Shown here: positions 16,022 through 24,885 of the stretch, piece by piece
Layout of the letters: each line of letters opens with the position of its first letter
Numbering within the stretch: the first letter of the stretch is position 1
From: Firmicutes bacterium UBA3553
GTDB taxonomy: Bacteria > Bacillota > Clostridia > Tissierellales > Sedimentibacteraceae
Reading direction: 5' to 3'
Assembly (NCBI GenBank): GCA_002381185.1
Contig: DFOA01000064.1
Span: forward strand, 75,687-139,686
DNA: 64,000 nt
Notes under the pieces: generated by a model
What the model was told of the DNA's origin: nothing
Seen by the model: the letters and a program-made list of their open reading frames with translations, nothing else
Database searches by the model: none
Translations under genes and position numbers: made by a program

Positions 16022-17182
16022 TTATCCAAATAGATTCCCCAAAAATCTGAATATTCTTATAAGTATATTTGCCTTTTCTATTGTCTTATTTACTATGGCA
16101 TCTACTTGTCCGATTTCTTCATCATTTACAAATATGCTTATGGTCCCTACTTTATCTCCTTGTTTTAAAGGTGCTTTTACAGTATCATTATATGAAATCT
16201 TTGTACTTAATATATCATCATTTTTTATTAATTTATTGTAATCAGCTGCAGGATAAATATCTACCTTACCGTCTTTAGAATTACTGATATAAACCTGGTC
16301 TATTGCTTGCGTCTTATCTGTAAGTTTGTTATAGGTAAAATTATTTTTTCCGTATTCCAAAAGTTCCTTAGTCTTGCTTAATCTGTCATCGTGAGTCTGT
16401 GACCCCATAATTATACCTATAAGTCTGAAGTCCTGGCCCTTTCCAGTTACCGGCATTGTTGATATCAGGCATATTCCTGCTTTATCTGTATAGCCTGTTT
16501 TCAGTCCATCGACTCCTTCCACAACACCGAGTGCAGGGTTTGTTGCCGCTTTGCTGAAATTTCTCTCCGGTATCACAAGTTCCTTTAACTTAGTCACCTC
16601 AAGCAATTCAGGATATTTTGTCAATATATGTTTTGAAAGCTTGTACAGATCTGATACAGACATGTGATTTTGACCTGTTTCTTCGTCATTTATAGGCAAC
16701 CCGTGAGGATTTATAAAGCTTGCTGAAAGAAGTCCCAATTCTGATGCTTTCTCATTCATCATGGTAATAAAATTATCCTCTGTTTTTCCCACGTGCTCAG
16801 CAATTGCTGTTGCGCAGTCATTTCCTGAAACAACAAGCATTCCCTTTATCAGTAAACTTAATTTAACTGTTTCTCCGGATAATAAACCAAATTTGCTTCC
16901 TTCTGTTGCGGCAGCATGTCCGCTTATTATAACATCATCATCTAATGAAACTTCACCGTTTGTCACAGCATCCATCATAACAAGATACGTCATAAGCTTT
17001 GATACGCTTGCTATTGCCAATTGTTCGTCTATATTATATTTGTACAGGATTTCCCCGGTTTCTAAATCCCCTAATAATGCAGCACTTATGCCCTGATTAA
17101 TGTTTATTTCACCAAATACCATCGTATTGGTAAGCATAATTATTAAAAGGCATATGGACAGTACCTTACCGATTTTTCTCAT
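16022..17182 (-). CDS. D-alanyl-D-alanine carboxypeptidase (PBP5/DacA type)
   Basis: This exported enzyme trims the terminal D-alanine from peptidoglycan stem peptides. ATG 17182 follows GGAGG by 6 nt; another ATG two codons earlier touches the ribosome-binding site. The 386-residue protein has a signal peptide (residues 1-24), the SxxK active site SVSK (59-62), the SxN motif SGN in VVSGNDCATAIAEHVG, and the KTG motif in DGLKTGYTDKAG. The C-terminal beta domain and final segment ANILIRIFRFLGNLFG form the amphipathic membrane anchor. It appears monocistronic. Which dac paralogue (dacA, dacB, dacF) it equals cannot be decided. Confidence 0.9.
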   Translation of the reverse strand: MRKIGKVLSICLLIIMLTNTMVFGEININQGISAALLGDLETGEILYKYNIDEQLAIASVSKLMTYLVMMDAVTNGEVSLDDDVIISGHAAATEGSKFGLLSGETVKLSLLIKGMLVVSGNDCATAIAEHVGKTEDNFITMMNEKASELGLLSASFINPHGLPINDEETGQNHMSVSDLYKLSKHILTKYPELLEVTKLKELVIPERNFSKAATNPALGVVEGVDGLKTGYTDKAGICLISTMPVTGKGQDFRLIGIIMGSQTHDDRLSKTKELLEYGKNNFTYNKLTDKTQAIDQVYISNSKDGKVDIYPAADYNKLIKNDDILSTKISYNDTVKAPLKQGDKVGTISIFVNDEEIGQVDAIVNKTIEKANILIRIFRFLGNLFG

Positions 17183-17286
17183 AAACATCCTCCAATCTAT
17201 ATTGTTTTTATTATATAATATAATTCGACAAAATGCATTATTAAATTTATAAATCATTATGTAAATAATTGACTTATGACTTTATA

Positions 17287-17348
17287 TTTTCCATGTAATA
17301 TTGCGGCTGATTCAGTATTTATCCGTACGCTGACCTTCACATGGAAAA
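17287..17348. repeat. perfect 10-bp inverted repeat with 42-nt spacer
   Basis: TTTTCCATGT (17287-17296) is mirrored by ACATGGAAAA (17339-17348). It lies in the spacer between the carboxypeptidase and endonuclease IV genes. The purpose is unclear: it could be an extended mRNA stem or two operator half sites. Confidence 0.4.
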
Positions 17349-17389
17349 TTCGCCTGTGTTAAGGCATGCAATGTTCTTAACATAACAAC

Positions 17390-17406
17390 AGCTGCCTGGG
17401 GCAGCT
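17390..17406 (-). terminator. hairpin at the end of the endonuclease IV gene
   Basis: AGCTGCC (17390-17396) and GGCAGCT (17400-17406) form a perfect 7-bp stem with a 3-nt loop directly behind the nfo stop codon on the minus strand. The following GTTGTTATGTT is only moderately T-rich, so termination is probable but not certain. Confidence 0.5.
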
Positions 17407-18239
17407 TAATGATTGTATAAATCCTTCAGAAGTTTAATTTCTTCTGAATGACCTTTTAAGTCGTTTGGTGTTTCCAAAAAAAACGGCAGATTATATAAAT
17501 TGGGATGATTAATTATTTTTTCAATAGCTTCTATACCTATGTATCCCTCACCTATATTTTCATGACGGTCCTTATGGCTTGCAAAGGGGTTTTTACTGTC
17601 ATTCAGATGAACAGCGCACAGCTTGTTAAGCCCTACAATCTCATCAAACTCATTTAATACGCCATCCAAATCATTTACAATATCATATCCGCAATCATAG
17701 ACATGACATGTATCAAGACATACTCCAATTTTTTCTTTCAAATAAACGCCATCAATTATTTGTTTTAATTCTTCAAATGACTTGCCTATTTCAGTTCCCT
17801 TGCCGGACATGGTTTCAAGCAGGACCATAGTTGTCTGTTCAGGCTTTATTACTTTATTTAATACTCCGATTATATACTCTATACCTTTATCTGCTCCTTG
17901 ATTTAAATGACTGCCTGGATGAAAGTTGTAGAAATTTCCGGGAAGGTATTCCATTCTCTTTAAGTCATCCTCTATTACTTCCAATGCAAATTCCCTGGTT
18001 CGTTCATCAGATGAGCAGATATTTAATGTATACGGCGCATGACCTATTAATTTCCCAAATTGGTTTTCTTCAATAATTTTTAGTAATTTCCCTACATCCT
18101 CAGTATCAATGCTCTTAGCTTTGCTTCCTCTTGGGTTTCGGGTAAAAAATTGAAATGTGTTGGCCCCTATGCTCAGAGCATCCTTTCCCATTGCTTCATA
18201 TCCCTTTGAAACTGATAAGTGGCATCCTATTTTTAACAT
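17406..18239 (-). CDS. nfo: deoxyribonuclease IV (AP endonuclease)
   Basis: The 277-residue protein cleaves DNA at abasic sites in base-excision repair. It starts MLKIGCHLSVSKGYEAMGKD and shows the three zinc-ligand regions of the family: GHAPYTLNICSSDE, the LLETMSGKGTEIG glutamate segment, VCLDTCHVYDCGYD and the C-terminal LHLND-type segment AVHLNDSKNPFASHKDRHEN and FFLETPND. Length and motifs match endonuclease IV closely. ATG 18239 is preceded by TATGGAGGAATA. It stands between the carboxypeptidase and serS and has its own hairpin at the end. Confidence 0.95.
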   Translation of the reverse strand: MLKIGCHLSVSKGYEAMGKDALSIGANTFQFFTRNPRGSKAKSIDTEDVGKLLKIIEENQFGKLIGHAPYTLNICSSDERTREFALEVIEDDLKRMEYLPGNFYNFHPGSHLNQGADKGIEYIIGVLNKVIKPEQTTMVLLETMSGKGTEIGKSFEELKQIIDGVYLKEKIGVCLDTCHVYDCGYDIVNDLDGVLNEFDEIVGLNKLCAVHLNDSKNPFASHKDRHENIGEGYIGIEAIEKIINHPNLYNLPFFLETPNDLKGHSEEIKLLKDLYNH

Positions 18240-18338
18240 TATTCCTCCATAAAAATTAAAGTAATTAAATTTGTATTTATATGTTTTGCATATACCACAA
18301 ATTTATTACTTTAAATCATTGCTGAAAGATTTATACCA

Positions 18339-19610
18339 TCAACTTATCTTTTCCATGCCTCTCATATAAGGTCTTAGTGCTTCAGGAATTGTAACCGATC
18401 CATCTTCATTTTGGTAGTTTTCCAATATTGCAGCAAATGTTCTTCCAACAGCCAGGCCTGAGCCGTTTAGTGTGTGGATGAATCTGGGCCTGCCCTTATC
18501 TTTTGGCCTGTACCTGATGTTTGCCCTTCTTGCCTGGAAATCTTCAAAGTTTGAACAAGAAGAAATTTCAACATATCTGTTGTAGCTTGGCATCCATACC
18601 TCCAAATCATATGTCTTTGCCGAACTGAACCCTATGTCCCCCGTGCATAATTCAACAACTCTGTAATCCAATCCTAACCCCTTTAATATTTCTTCTGCAA
18701 AACCTGTTAAAAGCTCAAGCTGCCTGTAAGAATCTCCAGGGGTTGAGTATATAACCATTTCTACTTTATCAAATTGATGATTTCTTATTAAACCTCTTGT
18801 GTCTCTTCCCGCAGAACCTGCTTCTGCTCTGAAACATGGCGTGTATGCGGTCATATACATGGGCAGGACGTCCTCATCCAGGACTTCATTTCTGTAGATG
18901 TTTGTTATAGGCACTTCAGCCGTAGGGATCAAATAATAATCCTTTTTATTTAGTTTAAACATGTCCTCTTCAAATTTAGGAAGCTGTCCTGTTCCTAACA
19001 TACTATCCCCGTTTACCATGTATGGAGGAGCAATTTCGGTGAAACCATGTTCTACTGTATGCTTATCAAGCATATAGGCTGTTATTGCCCTTTCTAGTCT
19101 TGCTCCAATCCCTTTAAACATTGAAAACCGCGGGCCTGCTATTTTAGTTGCCCTTTCAAAATCCAGCATTCCAAGATTAACACCTAAATCCCAGTGGGCC
19201 TTTGGTTCAAAATCAAAACTTCTCGGCTGTCCCCATTTTCTTACTTCCCTATTATCAGCATCAGATGCTCCTGTTATAATATCATGGTTTGGAGTATTTG
19301 GTATAATTAACAGCTCTTCCTCTATTTTTGCATCAATTTCTTTTATTTCAATCTCAAGAATTTTTATTTTTTCGGCTAAGCCCTTCATTTCTTTAAGGAT
19401 CTCTGTTACATCCTTTCCTTCTTTTTTCAGTAAAGGCACCTGTTTAGAAACACAATTTTGTTCTGCCTTCATAGTCTCTGTTTCAACAAGCTTCTCTCTT
19501 CTTGTTCTATCTAATTCCAGCACCTTATCAATACTTAAATCAGGATTCCTTCTTTTTAATAAACTTTCTACTTCCGCCGGATTATTTCTGATTCTTTTAA
19601 TATCTAACAT
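18339..19610 (-). CDS. serS: serine--tRNA ligase
   Basis: The 423-residue class II synthetase charges tRNA-Ser. It has the N-terminal coiled-coil arm (about 1-105), then motif 2 (FRAEAGSAGRDTRGLIRNHQ) and motif 3 (HTLNGSGLAVGRTFAAILEN) and the C-terminal ending RPYMRGMEKIS. ATG 19610 has CAGGAGAAAAAAT upstream. A T-box-like terminator module precedes it. The length is that of ordinary bacterial SerRS. Confidence 0.97.
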   Translation of the reverse strand: MLDIKRIRNNPAEVESLLKRRNPDLSIDKVLELDRTRREKLVETETMKAEQNCVSKQVPLLKKEGKDVTEILKEMKGLAEKIKILEIEIKEIDAKIEEELLIIPNTPNHDIITGASDADNREVRKWGQPRSFDFEPKAHWDLGVNLGMLDFERATKIAGPRFSMFKGIGARLERAITAYMLDKHTVEHGFTEIAPPYMVNGDSMLGTGQLPKFEEDMFKLNKKDYYLIPTAEVPITNIYRNEVLDEDVLPMYMTAYTPCFRAEAGSAGRDTRGLIRNHQFDKVEMVIYSTPGDSYRQLELLTGFAEEILKGLGLDYRVVELCTGDIGFSSAKTYDLEVWMPSYNRYVEISSCSNFEDFQARRANIRYRPKDKGRPRFIHTLNGSGLAVGRTFAAILENYQNEDGSVTIPEALRPYMRGMEKIS

Positions 19611-19639
19611 ATTTTTTCTCCTGAAATGTTTATATATTT

Positions 19640-19773
19640 CTATATTACAAAAACTCCCGCCTCAATTCAGAGACGGGAGATACTTGCGATGCCGCCCTAA
19701 TTATTACATACATATGTAATCACTAATAGTTAACGCCTTCAAGGTCCAGGTTGTTATCTTCTATTATGAATTC
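19640..19773 (-). promoter_or_regulatory. T-box-like leader with terminator before serS, degenerate and short
   Basis: Read on the minus strand, AGGGCGGCATCGCAAG (19698-19683) resembles the T-box sequence AGGGTGGTACCGCG. It is followed by a strong terminator: stem CTCCCGTCTC/GAGGCGGGAG (19679-19654) and TTTTTGT. An upstream hairpin with arms ATTACATA/TATGTAAT (19703-19720) could be stem III. The tRNA-pairing TGG reads CGG, and only about 75 nt separate the box from the stop codon of the upstream gene, so a full stem I has no room unless it overlaps that gene. I read it as a shortened or decaying serine T-box. Confidence 0.5.
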
Positions 19774-20328
19774 TTAATGTATTGCCGGGGAAATTATGCA
19801 CAGTGCTTCTGATTCATCATCATTGCTGTTAAATATCATATGTCCGTTGTTTTCCGGAACACAAATGCTGTCCCCCTTCGAGATAGTATAAATATTGTTA
19901 CCAATATGGCATTGAATCTCTCCTGATAATACGTATATGCATACCTTTGATTCATGTATGATAGTATGCTCACTTATCCAGGTTTTAGGCTTTAATTTAA
20001 ATAAAAACGCTTCAATGCTGTTACTTTTGTCATTGTTGTTTAAAACAGGCGTTATAAATTCCAGCTCCGCATTAATATTGCCAAACTTCACCTTTGTTCT
20101 TTCATTTTGCTGTATTGTTATCACATTTTTACTGTTCTCCTCCAAAAACAAGGCAGATAAAGGCACCTCTAAAGCTTCTGCCAACCTTTTTAAAACTGCT
20201 AATGAAGGAGATATTAAATCTCTTTCAATTTGTGATATGTATCCCGATGTTACGTTAATTTGTTCTGACAGCTGAACGATAGTTAAATTTTTACTTTTCC
20301 TGATACTTCTTATCTTCTCACCAATCAA
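19774..20328 (-). CDS. XRE-cupin transcriptional regulator
   Basis: The 184-residue protein has an N-terminal Cro/C1-type helix-turn-helix (residues 5-60, SIRKSKNLTIVQLSEQINVT, then SGYISQIERDLISPSLAVLK) and a C-terminal cupin domain (about 105-180) with WISEHTIIHESKVCIYVLSG and GDSICVPENNGH. Members of this class bind a small ligand in the cupin and often repress polyamine, amino-acid or osmolyte genes; the ligand here is unknown. It ends 163 bp upstream of serS on the same strand. No clear target operator was identified. Confidence 0.88.
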   Translation of the reverse strand: MIGEKIRSIRKSKNLTIVQLSEQINVTSGYISQIERDLISPSLAVLKRLAEALEVPLSALFLEENSKNVITIQQNERTKVKFGNINAELEFITPVLNNNDKSNSIEAFLFKLKPKTWISEHTIIHESKVCIYVLSGEIQCHIGNNIYTISKGDSICVPENNGHMIFNSNDDESEALCIISPAIH

Positions 20329-20629
20329 TTTTTATCCCCTTATCATATAATACTATGTAAATATTATACACCAAATACTATAAATGTCATCTATATATTT
20401 ATAAAATAAGTTAAAATTTAGAAATAATTAAACCCGATTTAATTTTATTAATTATCGTAAAATATATTCTAAATACTAATTTTATATTGATAAAATATAA
20501 TTAATTAAATTTTATTAATATGCAGAAATTTAAATTTTATCTTTTCATATAATGCATAATATGATATAATAATCAATTAAATATCAATTTTATAATTTAT
20601 GGTTCATTCATGCAAAAGGGGAATTAATA
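20329..20629. other. AT-rich spacer between divergent genes, with helD promoter
   Basis: This 301-bp spacer separates the XRE-cupin regulator (minus) from helD (plus) and is very AT-rich. A promoter for helD is likely: TTTTCA at 20542-20547 and TATAAT at 20565-20570 with a 17-bp spacer, 60 bp upstream of the helD start. I see no further gene, RNA or strong palindrome in it. Confidence 0.5.
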
Positions 20630-22864
20630 ATGGCTGAATATAATGACAAATACATTGAGGAAGTTAACTATCTTGAAGAAATAATCGATTTATTGAAATA
20701 TAAATTGGATATAGAAACTGAAAAACTGGCTGAACAAAAAATGGACCTCATAGCCGCAAGAAAAGAAATGTGGGAAAATACAACTCACTCTTCTTCAGAT
20801 TTCGATAAATTATCTGACTTAAATCAATATTTAAGCGCGCTGAACTCTCAGACATTCAGTTACACAGAGTTAGAAAAGCGGATTGCTAAATATGAAAAAA
20901 TGATTGACAGTCCATATTTTTCGAGAATTGATTTTACGGAAGATGGTTATGATGACACAGAAAAAATATATATAGGGCTTTTTAATTTAATGGATGAGAA
21001 CACCCATGAAATAAAGGTCTATGATTGGCGTGCGCCTATTTCCAGCATATATTACAGGTCTGAGCTGGGTCCGGTTGAATATAAAGCACCGTCAGGGATA
21101 ATAAAAGGGACAGTTTCATTGAAGAGACAGTATAAAATTATAAATGGCAAACTGGAATACTTTTTTGACAGCAATGTAAATATTGTAGATGAAATGCTTA
21201 TGGAAGCATTATCAAAAAATATGACCTCTAAAATGAAAACTATCGTTGAAACAATACAAAAACAGCAGGATTTAATTATCCGCGATTTGGATAACGACCT
21301 GCTTGTGGTTCAAGGGGTGGCAGGAAGCGGAAAATCTTCAGTAGCATTGCACAGAATTGCATTTTTGTTGTACCAGGGACTTAACCTTCAATTAAGCTCC
21401 AACAATATTATTGTTATTTCACCTAATACCTTATTTTCTAAATATATCTCCAATGTTCTTCCGGAACTTGGGGAGAATAATATCAGCGAATATACATTTG
21501 AAAATATTTTTGTGAAACTTTTTGATAATAAGCTGTCTGTTAAAACAAAAAGTGAAAACTTTGAAAACATTATATGTGCAGAAACCGAAGTCAAAAGGAA
21601 TCTTTTAAGGTCGTATGATGAATTTAAGGGATCAACGGTTTTCCTGAAGATTATAGAAAGATTCATTAAATATTTTGAACGAAAACTAATTCCTTTTGAA
21701 GATGTATACTTTGATGGAGAAATTATTGAAACCCGTCAGCTCTTAAAAGCATTTCTTCTAAGCGGAAAGCTTGATATGCCAACTGCCAAGAAATTAAAAA
21801 TTATTGAAAGCAGAATTATGGATAGGGTTCATGATAAAAAAAATATAAGAAGAAGTAAAATAGAAGAAGCGGTTAATAAATCAAAGGAGCATGAATTTGA
21901 GGTCAAAGCTTTTACAAGAGTTCTTGCGGCCAGGGAAACCTCATCGTTTTTAAACAAAATTCACAAGTTTACCGAATTTAACAGTTATGATTTATATAAA
22001 AAGATGTTCAGTGATAAAAACCTATTCAAAAAACTGGCACAAGGTTTATCTTTACCGGATAATATAGATGAAATCATTGACTGCACAAATCAATCAATTG
22101 CAGATCCTTACAACATTCCCTATGCGGATGGTATTGCCATGATGTATTTAAAGGTAAAAGCTGAAGGTACAGATTCATTGAGCAGAATAAAACAAGTAAT
22201 TGTTGATGAGGCCCAGGATTATTACCCTATGCACTATTATCTGCTGAAAAACTTGTTTAAGGAAGCAAGGTTCACAATAGTCGGTGATGTTAATCAGGCA
22301 GTTGAAAGAAAAAGCGATATATCATTTTATGATGAAATAATTTCTATTTTTAATTTTGAAAAAAGCAATAAGATATTTTTAAATAAAAGTTACCGTAGCT
22401 CCTATGAAATCAGTAAATTCAGTGAGAGATTTTTGGAGGAAGACATAAACACCGAATATTTTAAACGTACTGAGGAAGCCCCTGAAGTTGTTTACAAAAA
22501 AGATTCAGAAAGCCTTGAAAACGAAATGATTAAGAATATTGACAGTTACAAATATCAAGGTTATAATTCAATTGCTGTTATTTGTAAAAACAGAAAGGAA
22601 GCTGTAAACTTATACTTTAGAATAAAAGGAAAAATTAATGTAAAATTAGTTGACTACTTAGGCGAGCAAAACCTGAACGGCATAATAATAGTTCCCGTTT
22701 ACTTAGCTAAGGGCTTGGAATTTGATGCAGTCATGGTTTACGGAGCTGACAATAAGAATTATACTACAGTATACGATAAAAAGCTTCTATACGTTGCATG
22801 CACTCGAGCATTGCATAGATTATCTCTTTATTATACCGGGAAAATAAGCAGGTTTTTGAAGTAA
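20630..22864 (+). CDS. helD: HelD-like UvrD/Rep family helicase, RNA polymerase recycling factor
   Basis: The 744-residue protein is a superfamily 1 ATPase of the HelD type, which in Bacillus pulls stalled RNA polymerase off DNA and nucleic acid. The N-terminal coiled coil (about residues 8-100) is the arm that enters the polymerase secondary channel. DWRAPISSIYYRSE and GVAGSGKSSVALHRIAFLLY (Walker A near 235) mark the helicase 1A domain. VIVDEAQDYYPMHYYLLKNL is motif II. VGDVNQAV, KSYRSSYEISKFSE, AKGLEFDAVMVYGAD and LLYVACTRALHRL are motifs III-VI. It is monocistronic with its own promoter and terminator. Confidence 0.9.
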   Translation: MAEYNDKYIEEVNYLEEIIDLLKYKLDIETEKLAEQKMDLIAARKEMWENTTHSSSDFDKLSDLNQYLSALNSQTFSYTELEKRIAKYEKMIDSPYFSRIDFTEDGYDDTEKIYIGLFNLMDENTHEIKVYDWRAPISSIYYRSELGPVEYKAPSGIIKGTVSLKRQYKIINGKLEYFFDSNVNIVDEMLMEALSKNMTSKMKTIVETIQKQQDLIIRDLDNDLLVVQGVAGSGKSSVALHRIAFLLYQGLNLQLSSNNIIVISPNTLFSKYISNVLPELGENNISEYTFENIFVKLFDNKLSVKTKSENFENIICAETEVKRNLLRSYDEFKGSTVFLKIIERFIKYFERKLIPFEDVYFDGEIIETRQLLKAFLLSGKLDMPTAKKLKIIESRIMDRVHDKKNIRRSKIEEAVNKSKEHEFEVKAFTRVLAARETSSFLNKIHKFTEFNSYDLYKKMFSDKNLFKKLAQGLSLPDNIDEIIDCTNQSIADPYNIPYADGIAMMYLKVKAEGTDSLSRIKQVIVDEAQDYYPMHYYLLKNLFKEARFTIVGDVNQAVERKSDISFYDEIISIFNFEKSNKIFLNKSYRSSYEISKFSERFLEEDINTEYFKRTEEAPEVVYKKDSESLENEMIKNIDSYKYQGYNSIAVICKNRKEAVNLYFRIKGKINVKLVDYLGEQNLNGIIIVPVYLAKGLEFDAVMVYGADNKNYTTVYDKKLLYVACTRALHRLSLYYTGKISRFLK

Positions 22865-22894
22865 AAAGTTGGCAAGGGTCCCTTGTCAACTTTT
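22864..22894 (+). terminator. intrinsic terminator of helD
   Basis: AAAAGTTGGCAAGGG (22864-22878) pairs with CCCTTGTCAACTTTT (22880-22894), one G-T pair interrupting an otherwise perfect stem, and the arm ends in a T-run. It begins at the last base of the helD stop codon. Confidence 0.85.
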
Positions 22895-22902
22895 CATATT
22901 CT

Positions 22903-22976
22903 TGGAGCGGGTGATGGGAATCGAACCCACACAGCCGGCTTGGGAAGCCGGAACTCTGCCACTAAGCTACACCCGC
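22903..22976 (-). tRNA. tRNA-Gly (anticodon CCC)
   Basis: On the minus strand the acceptor arms GCGGGTG and CACCCGC pair perfectly. The anticodon stem CCGGC/GCCGG holds loop TTCCCAA with anticodon CCC, reading GGG. The T arm is GTGGGTTCGATTCCCAT. CCA is encoded at 22903-22905. Length is 74 nt. Confidence 0.95.
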
Positions 22977-23063
22977 GAATTAATATAATTATAAGACAAT
23001 TAAATGAAAAAATCAAACATAATCTATAAAAAAACAACTTTTTTTTATTAATTAATACTGAGC

Positions 23064-23116
23064 TTGTTTTTACGAAATATATGTGTTATAATACGCTCGT
23101 TAGTTTTTTAACTAAC
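23064..23116 (+). promoter_or_regulatory. promoter and palindrome before the NhaC-type antiporter
   Basis: TTGTTT (23064-23069) and TATAAT (23087-23092) with a 17-bp spacer form a plausible promoter. Immediately downstream, GTTAGTT (23099-23105) and AACTAAC (23110-23116) are a perfect 7-bp inverted repeat around TTTT, over the expected start of transcription. It could be an operator or a 5' mRNA hairpin. Confidence 0.55.
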
Positions 23117-23156
23117 AGACATTATACTTTACAAAAATTTAAGAGGTAGGTATTAT

Positions 23157-24623
23157 ATGATTGCGCTATTAAAGTTATCACCGGTATTCCTAATGGCCGG
23201 ATTAATGATAGCAAGTAACTTAGGAACATTAGGACTTGATATTTTGCAAATTGCACCCATATCTGTTGTTTATGCAGCCATTATTGCTGCTGTTACTGAA
23301 AAAATTAAATTTAATGATTTAGTTGATTCCGCAGTTAATAATGTAAAAGAAATGCAATTGGTATTTTTCATTCTAATGCTGGCCTATGCAATGGCAGAAG
23401 CATTTATGGCAACAGGTGTAGGCGCTGCTATAATTAATTTAGCTTTAGGACTGGGAATAACTGCAAAAACAGTTGCAGTAACTTCTTTTATAATAGCATC
23501 AATTCTTTCGGTTGCGACGGGAACTTCTTGGGGCACCTTTGCCGCCTGTGCACCGATTTTTTTATGGTTAAACCACATTGTTGCAGGAAATCCTGTTATT
23601 ACGGTTTGCGCCATAGCAGGAGGTGCTTGTTTTGGAGACAATATTGGCTTAATTTCCGATACTACTGTTGTAAGTTCAGGCATACAAGGTGTTCAAGTAA
23701 TAGACAGAATCCGAAGCCAAGGCCCATGGTCTCTTATCTGCTTAATTCTTGCTGCTTTGTGTTTTATACTAATTTGTCTGGGTATGCCAGGTGAAGTAGG
23801 TAATGCAGCTGATGCGATTAATCAAATTCCAAAGGAAGTTTATGAATCTTTGTCTGTAGAAAGACCGTCTGCTGTTGAATTGCTAAATCAGGTTAAGAAC
23901 GGAGTGCCTGTGTTTATGATTATTCCTCTGATACTGGTACTGATTACCGCTGTTAAGGGCATTCCAACTTTAGCATGTCTGGGAGTTGGATTAATTTCTT
24001 CATTGATATTTGGCTTATTTGCCGGAACAGTCACATCTGTTCACCAATTCTTGGATTATGTTATGACAGGCTTCGCAGATGCAGGCTCCTGGGTTATTGT
24101 CATGATGATGTGGGTAGGTGCCTTTGGGGGTATTATGTCAAAAATGCACGCCTTTAAGCCACTGTCAGATTTTATTGCTAATACGGCAAAAAATGTTAGA
24201 CAATTAATGTTTGCAAATGGAATATTATCTTTAGTGGGAAATGCAGCTTTGGCAGATGAAATGGCTCAGATAGTTACAATAGGGCCTATAATTAAAGACT
24301 TGACTGATGAAAATGTTGAAGCAAGTGAAGAGGATATGTATAAATTAAAACTGAGAAATGCTACCTTCTCAGATGCTCTGGGTGTTTTCGGTTCTCAGCT
24401 CATTCCATGGCATGTCTACATTGGATTTTATGTAGGAATTGCAAATGCAGTATATCCATTGTATAATTTTGCTTCTTTCGATTTGATAAGATACAATTTT
24501 ATGGCTATTATAGCTGTATTTTCAATTTTATTATTGACGCTTACCGGTTGGGACAGATTCATACCATTATTTAAATTGCCTTCTGAACCAAATGTAAGCC
24601 TGAAAAAAAGAGTAAGAATGTAA
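23157..24623 (+). CDS. NhaC family Na+/H+ antiporter
   Basis: The 488-residue protein has about 11-12 membrane segments and the NhaC-family core: VATGTSWGTFAACAPIF (about residues 118-136), then GGACFGDNIGLISDTTVVSS (about 158-180), which carries the conserved acidic residues used for ion exchange. The second half repeats the pattern with MMWVGAFGGIMSK. It should exchange sodium or a small organic cation for protons across the membrane; some NhaC-family members exchange amino acids or organic acids instead. ATG 23157 follows GAGGTAGG. It stands alone, with a bidirectional terminator downstream. Confidence 0.85.
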   Translation: MIALLKLSPVFLMAGLMIASNLGTLGLDILQIAPISVVYAAIIAAVTEKIKFNDLVDSAVNNVKEMQLVFFILMLAYAMAEAFMATGVGAAIINLALGLGITAKTVAVTSFIIASILSVATGTSWGTFAACAPIFLWLNHIVAGNPVITVCAIAGGACFGDNIGLISDTTVVSSGIQGVQVIDRIRSQGPWSLICLILAALCFILICLGMPGEVGNAADAINQIPKEVYESLSVERPSAVELLNQVKNGVPVFMIIPLILVLITAVKGIPTLACLGVGLISSLIFGLFAGTVTSVHQFLDYVMTGFADAGSWVIVMMMWVGAFGGIMSKMHAFKPLSDFIANTAKNVRQLMFANGILSLVGNAALADEMAQIVTIGPIIKDLTDENVEASEEDMYKLKLRNATFSDALGVFGSQLIPWHVYIGFYVGIANAVYPLYNFASFDLIRYNFMAIIAVFSILLLTLTGWDRFIPLFKLPSEPNVSLKKRVRM

Positions 24624-24698
24624 CTCCATTAAAACTATAAAAATGCATATTATTAATTAGAAAAGTAATATAAATAGATAAAGTATAATGTTAGAAAC

Positions 24699-24734
24699 AA
24701 AAAACCTGTGACAGTTAAGTATCACAGGTTTTTT
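24699..24734. terminator. bidirectional intrinsic terminator
   Basis: AAAAAACCTGTGA (24699-24711) pairs perfectly with TCACAGGTTTTTT (24722-24734). A-run before and T-run after make it usable from both strands. It ends the antiporter transcript and lies just beyond the tRNA-Thr gene on the other strand. Confidence 0.85.
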
Positions 24735-24739
24735 TGCTC

Positions 24740-24814
24740 TGGAGCTGGTGAAGGGAATCGAACCCCCAACCTGCGGTTTACGATACCGCTGCTCTACCTT
24801 TGAGCCACACCAGC
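24740..24814 (-). tRNA. tRNA-Thr (anticodon CGT)
   Basis: On the minus strand the acceptor arms GCTGGTG and CACCAGC pair perfectly. The anticodon stem GCGGT/ACCGC encloses loop ATCGTAA with anticodon CGT, reading ACG. The T arm contains GGGGGTTCGATTCCCTT. CCA is encoded at 24740-24742. Length is 75 nt. Confidence 0.95.
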
Positions 24815-24885
24815 ATACAGTTTATATTCACTGTATAGAACTGACTATATATAATTTAATACTTTTTGAATCAAATGTAAACTAT

